Notes: generated from the letters alone by a model not told the origin. 64,000 nt of DNA from Vibrio coralliilyticus (GCF_024449095.1 NZ_CP024627.1:3100001-3164000); one strand, 5' to 3'; shown: positions 50,967-60,512, counted from the stretch's first letter. Translations and numbers: made by a program.

Positions 50967-52794
50967 GATGAGTAATGTGCTCCTGAATTAAATCTAAGAA
51001 TGGGTCCGCGTATTTTTCTAACTTACGTTGCCCTACTCCATTGACCGCTAGCATTTCACCATAAGAGGTTGGCAAAATTTCCGCCATATCAATCAAGGTG
51101 GCATCACTGAATACCACGTACGGTGGTAAGCCATCTTCATCGGCAATGGCTTTGCGTAACTTACGCAACTTGGCAAACAGCTTTTTGTCGTAGTTTTTAC
51201 TGGTGAGCTTATCGGACTTAGCCGCTCTTGCGGCGGTATCCAGACGAGGCACGGCTAATTCAAGAGCGGTATCTCCACGCAATAGTGGGCGCGCTTCCTC
51301 AGTAAGCTGTAAGGTCGAGTTGCGAGTAATGTTCTGGAACAGCATCCCTTTATGGATCAACTGACGGAAAATACTCACCCAATAGTCGTGGCTGTTTTCA
51401 CGCCCGATACCATAAGTAGTCAGCTTGTCGTGGCCATTTTCACGGATGCGGATATTCTGCATTCCGCGCAGAACTTCAACCACATACCCCATACCAAAAC
51501 TCTGATTGACCCGATAGACACAAGACAAGGCTTTACGTGCCTGCTCGGTGGCATCAAAATGCTTGGGCGGGTCCAAACAGATGTCGCAGTTGCCACAAGG
51601 CTGCTCACGGTACTCACCAAAATAATTCAGTAACACCTGACGGCGGCACGTCTGCGCTTCAGCAAAAGCACTCATCGCATTGAGTTTATGCGCTTCCACC
51701 TGCTTTTGCGGCCCGTCATCTTTTTCATCCAACATGCGCCTTAGCCAGCTGATGTCCGCTGGGTCATACAGCATCATCGCTTCCGCAGGTAAGCCATCCC
51801 GACCTGCACGACCAGTTTCTTGATAATAGGATTCAATGTTGCGCGGAATATCAAAGTGAACCACAAAGCGCACGTTGGGTTTGTTGATCCCCATACCAAA
51901 CGCCACAGTCGCGACGACAATTTGAATATCATCACGCTGAAACGCTTCTTGCACATAGGCACGTTCATCAACATCCAACCCAGCATGATAACTGGCCGCA
52001 CGTATATGGTTGTTGCACAGTTTTTCTGTCACCATCTCGACTTTCTTGCGGCTACCACAATAAATAATGCCACAGTGGCCTTTATGTGTATCGAGAAACC
52101 GGATCACCTGAGAAATCGGTTTGTGCTTTTCTACTAAGGTGTAGCGGATGTTAGGGCGATCAAAACTGCCCAAATAGATGTGTGGGTCATTGAGCTGCAG
52201 ACGGTGCATGATGTCACTGCGTGTTGCATCATCGGCCGTTGCTGTCAGCGCCATAAAAGGCACATGAGGAAACTGTTGTTTGATTTGCCCGAGTGAGGCG
52301 TATTCCGGCCGAAAATCGTGCCCCCACTGGGAAATACAATGCGCCTCATCTACAGCAATCATCGACAGGGATAAGCTTTCCAGGCGCTCGAGAAAGTCAC
52401 GCATCAAGACACGCTCTGGTGACACATACACCAGTTTAAGCTGACCTGAACGCATACGGTTATATACAGAAACCAAATCTTCACGAGGCATAGCTGAGTT
52501 GACACACTCCGCCGCCACACCATTGGCTTTAAGCTGATCGACTTGGTCTTTCATTAATGAAATCAGCGGCGAAATCACTAAAGTTAGACCATCACGGACA
52601 AGTGCTGGGATCTGATAACAGAGTGACTTACCGCCACCCGTCGGCATGATGACTAAACTGTCCTGTTCATCAACAGCGGCATCGATTACTTCCTGTTGGC
52701 CGTCTCGGAATGACTGATAACCAAACACATCCTCAAGTACGCTTTGTGGTGTCAGTGAAGGGTCAGATTGTTCAGCAAGCAGCGTCGCGGTCAT
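50959..52794 (-). CDS. recQ: ATP-dependent DNA helicase RecQ
   Basis: RecQ unwinds DNA in recombination and repair. The 611-residue protein has Walker A PTGGGKS (51-57), the DEAH box in IAVDEAHCISQWGHDFRPEY, and the RQC zinc-binding region (CRRQVLLNYFGE, QPCGNCDIC). A C-terminal HRDC domain follows. The start at 52792-52794 gives MTATLLAEQ; an extension of 26 codons was rejected. DUF3630 overlaps its end. Confidence 0.96.
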   Translation of the reverse strand: MTATLLAEQSDPSLTPQSVLEDVFGYQSFRDGQQEVIDAAVDEQDSLVIMPTGGGKSLCYQIPALVRDGLTLVISPLISLMKDQVDQLKANGVAAECVNSAMPREDLVSVYNRMRSGQLKLVYVSPERVLMRDFLERLESLSLSMIAVDEAHCISQWGHDFRPEYASLGQIKQQFPHVPFMALTATADDATRSDIMHRLQLNDPHIYLGSFDRPNIRYTLVEKHKPISQVIRFLDTHKGHCGIIYCGSRKKVEMVTEKLCNNHIRAASYHAGLDVDERAYVQEAFQRDDIQIVVATVAFGMGINKPNVRFVVHFDIPRNIESYYQETGRAGRDGLPAEAMMLYDPADISWLRRMLDEKDDGPQKQVEAHKLNAMSAFAEAQTCRRQVLLNYFGEYREQPCGNCDICLDPPKHFDATEQARKALSCVYRVNQSFGMGYVVEVLRGMQNIRIRENGHDKLTTYGIGRENSHDYWVSIFRQLIHKGMLFQNITRNSTLQLTEEARPLLRGDTALELAVPRLDTAARAAKSDKLTSKNYDKKLFAKLRKLRKAIADEDGLPPYVVFSDATLIDMAEILPTSYGEMLAVNGVGQRKLEKYADPFLDLIQEHITHHG

Positions 52795-52947
52795 TGATAT
52801 CTCGATAGCGCCAAGAGTGGAGGAAAGCAAAGGGCACATTGTAGTAGTGTTACGATATGAATAAAACCGCAAATTGCTAGGTGATTAACTGACTCATTCG
52901 TATACTGGATGCTTCCTTTTTAAAAATCACCCTTTGAGTAAACGTCA

Positions 52948-53862
52948 ATGACAGCAGAAGAGCAACAGAGAGCACGGCAAGGCGTCCTTCTCGCCATCGG
53001 TGCCTACACCATGTGGGGGATTGCACCGATCTATTTTAAAACCATCAGTGAAGTTTCACCGTTTGAAATCTTAGGTCACCGCGTTGTGTGGTCTTTTGTT
53101 CTACTGGCCGTGTTACTGCACGTTGGCCGTCGCTGGCGTGGTGTGCGCGATGTGATCCGCTCCAAAACCAAAATGCTATTTCTGGTTTCTACCTCACTGC
53201 TCGTGGGAGTGAACTGGTTAATTTTCATCTGGTCAGTGAATGCCAATCACATGTTAGATGCCAGCCTCGGTTACTACATCAACCCCTTGATTAATGTCCT
53301 GCTCGGTATGTTGTTCTTAGGCGAAAGACTGCGCAAGCTACAATGGTTTGCCGTTGCACTTGCGGCTTGCGGTGTCATGGTTCAGTTGATCGCTTTTGGT
53401 TCAGTCCCCACCGTCGCCATTGCTCTGGCACTGACGTTTGGTTTTTACGGACTATTACGTAAGAAAGTCAGCCTAGATGCCCAAACAGGCTTATTTATTG
53501 AGACTTTGATCATGCTACCTGCCGCCGCGGTGTATTTACTGTGGATTGCTGACTCTTCCACTTCCGATTTTGCAGCGAACCCGATGAACCTTAACCTGCT
53601 GCTAATCTCCGCTGGGATCATTACGACCTTGCCACTACTGTGTTTCACTGGGGCTGCTACCCGTCTTAAGCTCTCCACTTTAGGCTTTTTTCAGTACATT
53701 GGCCCAAGCCTGATGTTCTTACTGGCAGTACTGGTATATGGCGAAGCCTTTACCACAGACAAGGCCATTACCTTTGCCTTTATCTGGGGCGCACTCATGG
53801 TATTTAGCTTTGACGGGCTTAAGACCAATAAACAATCACGAAAAATCGCAACGGTAAAGTGA
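52948..53862 (+). CDS. rarD: EamA family transporter RarD
   Basis: The 304-residue protein has ten TM helices in two EamA repeats and the RarD start GVLLAIGAYTMWGIAPIYFK. The family was linked to chloramphenicol resistance by name, but its substrate is unknown. It is divergent from recQ, as in other gammaproteobacteria. Confidence 0.88.
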   Translation: MTAEEQQRARQGVLLAIGAYTMWGIAPIYFKTISEVSPFEILGHRVVWSFVLLAVLLHVGRRWRGVRDVIRSKTKMLFLVSTSLLVGVNWLIFIWSVNANHMLDASLGYYINPLINVLLGMLFLGERLRKLQWFAVALAACGVMVQLIAFGSVPTVAIALALTFGFYGLLRKKVSLDAQTGLFIETLIMLPAAAVYLLWIADSSTSDFAANPMNLNLLLISAGIITTLPLLCFTGAATRLKLSTLGFFQYIGPSLMFLLAVLVYGEAFTTDKAITFAFIWGALMVFSFDGLKTNKQSRKIATVK

Positions 53863-53897
53863 TCGTTTTTTACAAGACAATGTGACACAACCGATAT

Positions 53898-53927
53898 AAG
53901 CTTGGTGAAAGTTTCACCAAGCTTTTT
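53898..53927 (+). terminator. rarD terminator abutting the araC-type gene
   Basis: AAGCTTGGTGAAA / TTTCACCAAGCTT followed by T6 ends 7 nt before the next start codon. A TATAAG (53895-53900) overlaps the left arm. Confidence 0.85.
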
Positions 53928-53933
53928 TGTTTT

Positions 53934-54734
53934 ATGGATCAGGTCAACTACCACACGACACAAAATAAAGAGATTAGCCTGATTGAAGCCAACTATCAGA
54001 AGTTTGCCTTTCAGCGCCACTATCATCTTGATTTTCATATCGGGTTGATCACACATGGCCAGCAAAAATTCCATTATCAAGGTCAGAGCCACAATGTTGG
54101 TGCCGGGCAAATCGTCATCATGCCACCAGATGAACTGCATGATGGGCGCTCAATGCTCGACAGCGGCTATCAAGTACGTGTGTTCTCCGTCGAGCCGGAA
54201 TGGTTCAGTGAATTAGCCGAGCTGAAGCAAAACAATGCTCAGATCCAATTCAATCAGTTGATTGTCTCCAATTCGCGCATCTTCAACCCTCTCGCTCAGC
54301 TGCACAGTGCATTAGCCGATAACCAACTCAGTCAGTTGGCGAAAGACTGCCTGCCTTATGAAGGCTTTGAACAGCTTTTCACTCATTATGGCGCTTTGGA
54401 TCAAAAGCCTATCGTCCCGCTAGGTAATCAGTCAGTCTCAACGTTAAAAGACTATCTGATGGAGAATCTGGCGCAGCCGGTCAGACTTGAACAACTCTCC
54501 CAGTTGTGTGACCTCAGCCCAACGCAATTCCAGCGCCACTTCAAAGCCAAAGTAGGTCTGACACCTTACGCCTGGCTGAGCCGCCTGCGCTTAGAGCAGG
54601 GGTTTAAGCTACTCAAAAGCGGTGTCTGCGGTACCGAAGTGGCACACCAGATTGGCTTCTACGACCAAGCCCATTTCAGCAAAGCGTTTAAAGCCACTTA
54701 TGGTGTTCCCCCTTCTAAGGTTCAGTGCCAATAA
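53934..54734 (+). CDS. AraC family transcriptional regulator
   Basis: The 266-residue protein has an N-terminal cupin-like sensing domain (about 1-150; HYHLDFHIGLITHG, GAGQIVIMPPDELHDG) and a C-terminal AraC HTH pair (about 165-262). The HTH region contains LSQLCDLSPTQFQRHFKAKVG and EVAHQIGFYDQAHFSKAFK. It probably regulates the downstream LysE-type exporter, 63 nt away on the same strand. Start choice is uncertain because the ATG lies directly after the rarD terminator with no ribosome binding site. Confidence 0.85.
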   Translation: MDQVNYHTTQNKEISLIEANYQKFAFQRHYHLDFHIGLITHGQQKFHYQGQSHNVGAGQIVIMPPDELHDGRSMLDSGYQVRVFSVEPEWFSELAELKQNNAQIQFNQLIVSNSRIFNPLAQLHSALADNQLSQLAKDCLPYEGFEQLFTHYGALDQKPIVPLGNQSVSTLKDYLMENLAQPVRLEQLSQLCDLSPTQFQRHFKAKVGLTPYAWLSRLRLEQGFKLLKSGVCGTEVAHQIGFYDQAHFSKAFKATYGVPPSKVQCQ

Positions 54735-54797
54735 TTTACAATTATTGTGCTTTCGAACAGGGCACAATCCGGTCATAAATTATCAAAGAGTATTACC

Positions 54798-55466
54798 ATG
54801 AACGAACTGACCATTCTTGCCACGTTAGCCACTGTACACTTTATCGCTTTAATGAGCCCGGGGCCGGATTTCGCGCTAGTGGTACAAAACGCAACACGTT
54901 ACGGTCGCCAGACCGGTTTATACATTGCACTTGGCTTATCGTTTGGCATTCTGCTTCACTCAGTACTGAGCCTAACGGGCGTCAGCTACCTTGTTCACCA
55001 GCAGCCGACTTTATTTGCGGTGCTGCAACTCGCTGGCGGCAGTTACTTATTCTACCTAGGCTATGGCGCACTCAAGGCCAGTTGGTCAATACTACGTAAC
55101 AACAAGCAAAACGACGAACCATCCGCTCAAACCAGCTTATTACTGAGTAACAAGCGTCAGGCTTTCTCGCGCGGCTTTGCCACCAACATCCTCAACCCAA
55201 AGGCGTTGGTGTTCTTTGTCAGCCTGATGTCGAGCTTAGTGCCAGCCAGCATGTCACTAACCGGTAAAGGAATGGCATTGGTTATTCTTTGGGGGCTGTC
55301 TTTACTGTGGTTCTCATTTCTTGCTTGGGCCTTATCAACTCAACGTATGCAGCGAAAAATTCATTCTCTGGCCGTATATATCGATAGCCTTTGTGGCGTC
55401 CTATTCACCCTTATCGGCCTGAGCATTTTGTGGCAATCCCTGTCTGCCCTGCTCTCAAGTGTCTAA
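54798..55466 (+). CDS. LysE/RhtB family amino-acid exporter (second copy in window)
   Basis: The 222-residue protein has six TM helices. The LysE motif ALMSPGPDFALVVQNATRYGR is near residues 17-37 and NILNPKALVFFVSLMSSLVP is in the middle. An adjacent AraC regulator suggests an inducible exporter, but the substrate is unknown. The ATG at 54798 is behind AAAGAGTATTACC. It is not closely similar to the LysE gene at 17605-18222 beyond family level. Confidence 0.85.
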   Translation: MNELTILATLATVHFIALMSPGPDFALVVQNATRYGRQTGLYIALGLSFGILLHSVLSLTGVSYLVHQQPTLFAVLQLAGGSYLFYLGYGALKASWSILRNNKQNDEPSAQTSLLLSNKRQAFSRGFATNILNPKALVFFVSLMSSLVPASMSLTGKGMALVILWGLSLLWFSFLAWALSTQRMQRKIHSLAVYIDSLCGVLFTLIGLSILWQSLSALLSSV

Positions 55467-55561
55467 AATTTGATTCGAGATTACATTTTCATAACAAATC
55501 CTTAGACTCAAAGTTACTCCACTGTCACTCTTGTCGCTGCATAAATAACAAGGAGAACAAG

Positions 55562-57310
55562 ATGCAGTGGAAACGTACTTTTCTAACGACATGCCTATTA
55601 TTAACGTCCGTTGGTGCTGCCGCGAATCAGGCTGCCGATTCAGTTGCCCCAGAACACAGTAGTGGCTTAGAACAAAAGCAACTGGTTAAGGCCAAAGACT
55701 GGATGGTCACCGCCGCCAACCCGCTCGCGACACAAGCGGGCGCTGATATCCTCAAGCAAGGCGGTAACGCTATCGATGCTATGGTCACCACTCAGCTCAT
55801 GCTGGGTCTGGTTGAACCGCAATCCTCAGGGATTGGTGGCGGTGCTTTCTTGGTTTACTGGGATGCCAAAAAGCAGCAGTTAACGACTTATGATGGCCGT
55901 GAAACCGCACCTCTAGCCGCAACCCCTCGCCTATTCCAAGATGAGAAGGGCGAACCGATGCAGTTTTACGATGCCGTCGTAGGTGGCCGTTCTGTCGGTA
56001 CGCCAGGTACCGTAAAACTGATGTGGGATACTCATCAGAAATACGGCAAGCTTGAATGGAAAAAGCTGATTGAACCTGTGGCCGAAGTCGCTAAGAACGG
56101 TTTTACTATCAGCCCTCGTCTAGCAACCTTAATTGAAAAAGATGCAGAGCGCCTGTCGCGTTTCCCTGCCACAAAAGCCTACTTCTTTAATAGTGATGGC
56201 TCTGCCAAACAGCAAGGCACATTACTTAAGAACCCTGAATACGCGGCGACACTCGAAGCCATCGCCAAAGGTGGTGCGGATGCGTTTTATCAAGGCAAGA
56301 TTGCTAGCGATATTATCAACACCGTTCAGTCAGCCGCTGGCAACCCGGGCGTACTAGCGCAAGCCGATTTCGATGCTTACCAAATCAAACAGCGTCAACC
56401 TGTCTGTTCCGCTTATCAAAGCTACGACATCTGTGGAATGGGTCCACCAAGTTCTGGCGCCCTTACCGTGGGTCAGATTCTGGCGATGACAGAGCAGTTT
56501 GACCTCAAAAACTGGGGTCCTGATAACGCAAAATCTTGGCAAGTTATCGCCGATGCTTCACGCTTAGCCTTTGCGGATCGCGGCATGTACATGGCCGATG
56601 AAGATTTTGTCCCTATGCCAACTCAAGGTTTGATCAATTCAGACTACCTTAAACAGCGCGCGAAACTGATCACGCCAGGGAAAGCACTGGAGTCAGCACC
56701 AGCAGGCACACCACCTTGGGACTACGCTCAGCGCCAAAGCCGTGATGAATCCATCGAACTGCCATCTACCAGCCACTTCAATGTGGTTGATAAAGAGGGC
56801 AACGTGGTGTCGATCACAACCACGATTGAGAACGCGTTTGGTTCACGCTTGATGACCAATGGGTTCCTGCTCAATAACGAGCTGACCGACTTCTCTTTCC
56901 GTACACACAAAGATGGTTACCCTATCGCCAACCGCTTAGAGCCGGGCAAACGCCCTCGCTCCTCAATGGCACCGACCATCATCATGCAAGACGATAAACC
57001 TTATATGGCGATCGGTTCTCCGGGTGGCAGCCGTATCATAGGTTATGTTGCCCAAGCGATCATTGCTCACACGCAATGGGATATGGATATTCAACAAGCC
57101 ATCAACCAGCCACACTTGCTAAATCGCTTCGGTACATTAGATATTGAGCAAGGAACAGAGGCAGAAAAATTCAAATCAGAGTTAGAGAAAATGGGTTTCG
57201 AAGTGAATATTCGTGACTTGAATTCTGGCCTACACGCAATTCTATTCAAAAATAATGAATTAGAAGGCGCTGCAGACCCAAGACGCGAAGGTGCCGCTAT
57301 CGGCCAATAG
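55562..57310 (+). CDS. ggt: Gamma-glutamyltransferase (GGT)
   Basis: GGT cleaves glutathione and transfers the gamma-glutamyl group in the periplasm. The 582-residue protein has a signal peptide (about 1-22). The large-subunit region is GSGIGGGAFLVYWD-like (residues 89-101). The self-cleaving site is T403 in PSTSHFN, which becomes the N-terminal nucleophile of the small subunit. The oxyanion site lies in MGPPSSGA. A strong AAGGAGAACAAG ribosome binding site precedes ATG 55562. The terminator hairpin after the gene surrounds the sRNA control site. Confidence 0.95.
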   Translation: MQWKRTFLTTCLLLTSVGAAANQAADSVAPEHSSGLEQKQLVKAKDWMVTAANPLATQAGADILKQGGNAIDAMVTTQLMLGLVEPQSSGIGGGAFLVYWDAKKQQLTTYDGRETAPLAATPRLFQDEKGEPMQFYDAVVGGRSVGTPGTVKLMWDTHQKYGKLEWKKLIEPVAEVAKNGFTISPRLATLIEKDAERLSRFPATKAYFFNSDGSAKQQGTLLKNPEYAATLEAIAKGGADAFYQGKIASDIINTVQSAAGNPGVLAQADFDAYQIKQRQPVCSAYQSYDICGMGPPSSGALTVGQILAMTEQFDLKNWGPDNAKSWQVIADASRLAFADRGMYMADEDFVPMPTQGLINSDYLKQRAKLITPGKALESAPAGTPPWDYAQRQSRDESIELPSTSHFNVVDKEGNVVSITTTIENAFGSRLMTNGFLLNNELTDFSFRTHKDGYPIANRLEPGKRPRSSMAPTIIMQDDKPYMAIGSPGGSRIIGYVAQAIIAHTQWDMDIQQAINQPHLLNRFGTLDIEQGTEAEKFKSELEKMGFEVNIRDLNSGLHAILFKNNELEGAADPRREGAAIGQ

Positions 57311-57319
57311 CGTCGATCT

Positions 57320-57359
57320 GCTCACCAGCTTGTGCGAGATCTCTTACAGGCTGGTGAGC
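57320..57359. terminator. ggt terminator hairpin enclosing a VarA/GacA-type site
   Basis: Perfect 10-bp arms GCTCACCAGC (57320-57329) and GCTGGTGAGC (57350-57359), followed by AAAAATAGCTTTTTT, lie 10 nt after the ggt stop. The loop holds TGTGCGAGATCTCTTACA (57331-57348), which matches the GacA/UvrY/VarA upstream site (consensus TGTAAG-N6-CTTACA; the E. coli csrB form is TGTGAGAGATCTCTTACA). Confidence 0.75.
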
Positions 57360-57473
57360 AAAAATAGCTTTTTTAGTGAGAAGATTACAACTTACGAAGC
57401 GTATGTCATTGTAATAAAAGAAAACGTTCTAATTTTAACCAAACTTTTATTCAATAAGTCAAATTCTGTGCTA

Positions 57474-57501
57474 TTGCTGAATACCGTCAAAAACGTAATA
57501 T
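57474..57501 (+). promoter_or_regulatory. Putative CsrB-family sRNA promoter
   Basis: TTGCTG (57474-57479) and TAATAT (57496-57501) are 16 bp apart. The start near 57508 is about 168 nt downstream of the VarA-type site, the spacing seen for GacA-dependent csrB/rsm genes. Confidence 0.55.
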
Positions 57502-57507
57502 TAAACC

Positions 57508-57925
57508 TGTCGGAAGGATGCTGACACGGAACAGGAATTACCACGGATTTGGTAATCTTCAGGAAGAAGATTCGGTTGTTCAGGATGAACAATCGGCAAG
57601 GATAGCAAATAGGACATTGAACGGACTCAATAGTAACTAGGATGGTTACTACTAAGGATGGGAAATGGACACCTCTGGACGAGGAAAGGACTTATCATCA
57701 GGATGATGAAAAGGACACCGCTCAAGGAACAAGCGAAGTGAGCTAACGAGGATTGTTAGCAGACCAGGATAGGGTCAAGGACACCGCTAGGATGGCGATG
57801 AATGGACTAAGCTGAAGGACGTCAGCATACTATCAAGGATTTGATGCATGGAGCACTTCTAGTAGCCGGATTGCTGCGAGTAAGACTATAACCCCGATGG
57901 GCGCAAGCCCTCGGGGTTTTCTTTA
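57508..57925 (+). ncRNA. CsrB-family regulatory RNA
   Basis: The RNA of about 415 nt carries about 29 GGA motifs. Many sit in loops of short hairpins, such as TTCAGGATGAA, TCATCAGGATGATGA, GCTAACGAGGATTGTTAGC and GCTGAAGGACGTCAGC. These are the features of RNAs that bind and sequester the CsrA protein. It ends with a strong terminator (ACCCCGA / TCGGGGT, 57891-57917) and T4. Vibrios have several such RNAs (CsrB, CsrC, CsrD); which paralogue this is cannot be told from sequence alone. It has no coding potential. Confidence 0.88.
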
Positions 57926-58029
57926 TCTATTTTTCTTCAGGTTTTGCCCCTGTACATTGGCTTCCTATGCACAGGATCAGGCTCGATGTAGTCGAGTCAA
58001 AGAGCCATCCTCTGAAACATCTCTCTAAT

Positions 58030-60201
58030 CTACATCTTTTCCAGTTTGGCATAAGCCGTCACCAGCCACTTAATGCCTTCACCATTAAAAGCGACTTGAA
58101 CTCGGCTCTGTGGACCGCTACCTTCAAAATTGATGATCGTCCCTTCACCAAACTTAGGATGCATCACTCTTGCACCTAGGCTGAAGCCCGTTTCATTGAA
58201 GCTCTCTTTGACCACAGTCTGGCTAAAGCGCCCCGAACTTGCCGGGCGACTGACTTGTGCTTTCATACGCACTTCATCTAAGCAGCCTTCTGGTAATTCG
58301 CGAATAAAGCGCGATGGTTTATGGTATTTGTCCTGACCGTACAAGCGACGTATCTCAGCGTAAGTGATGTAGAGTTTCTCCATCGCTCGTGTCATCCCCA
58401 CGTAGCAAAGTCGACGTTCCTCTTCTAAACGCCCGGCTTCTTCAGCGGACATCTGGCTTGGGAACATGCCCTCTTCGACGCCGACCATAAACACCAATGG
58501 GAACTCCAGGCCTTTTGCGCTGTGCAAGGTCATCAGTTGCACCGCATCGTCGAATTCATCGGCCTGACCTTCACCCGCCTCTAGTGCAGCATGGGTCAGG
58601 AATGCCGTAAGCAAGGTCATCTCTTCCGCTTCTTCCGGCTTTTCAAACTGACGCGTTGCCGTTACCAGCTCTTCCAAGTTCTCAATGCGTGCTTTGGACT
58701 TCTCACCTTTTTCCTGCTCGTACATGGCAAACAAACCAGAGTACTTGATCACGTGGTCGGTCTGTTCATGCAGTGACATTTCACAGGTATCATCTTCCAA
58801 TGCATTAACCAGCTCAACAAAACGGCCCAAAGCACCCGCCGCTCGACCCGCCAAGACTTTTTCATCCAACAAAGCAACACTGGCTTCCCACATAGTGCAG
58901 CCACGATCACGAGCCGCGAAGCGAATCGTCTCTAGGGTTTTATCCCCGAGACCACGTGTTGGCGTATTAACCACACGCTCAAACGCCGCGTCATCATTGC
59001 GGTTCGCCATCAAGCGTAGATAGCTCAGCGCATCTTTGATCTCCTGACGCTCGAAGAATCGCATGCCACCGTAAATACGATATGGCAAGCCGGCCTGAAT
59101 TAACGCTTCTTCCAGTACACGAGACTGGGCGTTGTTACGATAAAGCATGGCAGCATCATTCAGTGCACCACCTTTTTCCTGCCATTCTTTAACTTTGTTG
59201 ACTGCGAAGCGGGCTTCATCCAACTCATTGTAAGCAGAGTAAACAGAGATGGGCTCACCTTCGACACCATCAGTCCATAGCTCTTTACCCATACGCTCTG
59301 TGTTATTGGCAATCAGAGTGTTGGAAGCTTCCAGAATAGTTTTGGTCGAGCGGTAGTTTTGCTCCAGACGAATGGTATTTACACTTGGGAACTCGCGGGT
59401 GAACTTCTCAATGTTTTCAATCTTAGCGCCACGCCAACCATATATAGACTGGTCATCGTCTCCGACAATCATCACGTGTGACTCTGGACCAGCCATCATT
59501 CGCAGCCAAGCGTACTGAATGTTATTGGTATCCTGAAACTCATCTACCAAGATATGTTTAAAGCGTGCCTGATAGTGATCGCGGATAAACTTGTTATCAC
59601 GCAACAACTCATGAGCACGGAGAAGAATTTCAGCGAAATCGACCAAACCCGCACGGTCACACGCTTCCTGATAAGCCGTATAGAGCTGCAGATAGGTTTT
59701 GGTCACAGGATCATGGTAAGCATCAATATGATTTGGACGCAGGCCTTCGTCTTTCTTGCCGTTGATCCACCAGCTCACCTGGCGCGCTGGCCACTGCTTC
59801 TCATCCAGATTTTGCGCTTTGATGAGACGGCGCAACAGCCTTTGCTGATCATCGCTATCGATGATCTGAAAATCTTCCGGTAACTTGGCATCAAGGTAAT
59901 GCGCACGCAGAATGCGATGACAGATACCATGGAAGGTACCGTTCCACATCCCAGAAGCGCTGCCCATCATCAGCTCTTCAATACGGCCTCGCATTTCCGC
60001 TGCGGCTTTATTGGTAAACGTCACCGACATAATGGAAAAAGGAGACGCCTGCTCCACCGACATCAGCCAAGCGATACGGTGCACCAGCACCCGGGTTTTA
60101 CCACTCCCCGCGCCCGCTAGGACAAGTAAATTTTCAAGTGGAGCGGCAACAGCTTCACGCTGCTTATCGTTAAGGCCGTCAAGAAGTAATGAAGGATCCA
60201 T
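58030..60201 (-). CDS. uvrD: DNA helicase II UvrD
   Basis: UvrD unwinds DNA in nucleotide-excision and mismatch repair. The 723-residue protein (E. coli 720) has Walker A GAGSGKT (30-36), LVDEFQDTN (motif II), YRST, TLHSAKGLEF, and YVGMTRAMEKL (motif VI). The 104-nt spacer to the sRNA terminator shows nothing else. Confidence 0.97.
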   Translation of the reverse strand: MDPSLLLDGLNDKQREAVAAPLENLLVLAGAGSGKTRVLVHRIAWLMSVEQASPFSIMSVTFTNKAAAEMRGRIEELMMGSASGMWNGTFHGICHRILRAHYLDAKLPEDFQIIDSDDQQRLLRRLIKAQNLDEKQWPARQVSWWINGKKDEGLRPNHIDAYHDPVTKTYLQLYTAYQEACDRAGLVDFAEILLRAHELLRDNKFIRDHYQARFKHILVDEFQDTNNIQYAWLRMMAGPESHVMIVGDDDQSIYGWRGAKIENIEKFTREFPSVNTIRLEQNYRSTKTILEASNTLIANNTERMGKELWTDGVEGEPISVYSAYNELDEARFAVNKVKEWQEKGGALNDAAMLYRNNAQSRVLEEALIQAGLPYRIYGGMRFFERQEIKDALSYLRLMANRNDDAAFERVVNTPTRGLGDKTLETIRFAARDRGCTMWEASVALLDEKVLAGRAAGALGRFVELVNALEDDTCEMSLHEQTDHVIKYSGLFAMYEQEKGEKSKARIENLEELVTATRQFEKPEEAEEMTLLTAFLTHAALEAGEGQADEFDDAVQLMTLHSAKGLEFPLVFMVGVEEGMFPSQMSAEEAGRLEEERRLCYVGMTRAMEKLYITYAEIRRLYGQDKYHKPSRFIRELPEGCLDEVRMKAQVSRPASSGRFSQTVVKESFNETGFSLGARVMHPKFGEGTIINFEGSGPQSRVQVAFNGEGIKWLVTAYAKLEKM

Positions 60202-60428
60202 TATGAATTCAGCTACTGGTTATCTATACATGAAAATCGATTATAACCTAAACACCCTGCCTATTTCAGAAGAAAAAACACAAATTTTTTATGTTGCATT
60301 TTCTTTAAAAAACATAATCTTAAATATACAAAAGTAATAAGAGAGTGTTTTTTTATTATTTTTCTGAAAGTTTATTTGCGCTTTTTCTATCCTTTTAATT
60401 AAGCAAGTTGATGAATTAGCTTGTGAAA

Positions 60429-60480
60429 AATACCCAAGTGACCTCTAAAGAACCGCTTTGACGGAGATTACTTGGGTATT
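60429..60480 (+). promoter_or_regulatory. Inverted repeat in the leader of the bufferin operon
   Basis: Perfect 11-bp arms AATACCCAAGT (60429-60439) and ACTTGGGTATT (60470-60480) enclose 30 nt. The enclosed part has a smaller AAAG / CTTT hairpin. The repeat lies 32 nt upstream of the first gene and is not followed by a T run, so it is not a terminator. It could be a regulatory RNA hairpin or a pair of operator half-sites. The rest of the 311-nt spacer is AT-rich with no gene. Confidence 0.5.
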
Positions 60481-60512
60481 CACTAAGAAAGGAAAAGTCT
60501 GAGGAAATTACT

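Noticed and set aside
57291..57592. Short open frames on both strands between ggt and the sRNA
   Set aside because: They overlap the ggt terminator and the 5' end of the csr RNA and lack ribosome sites.
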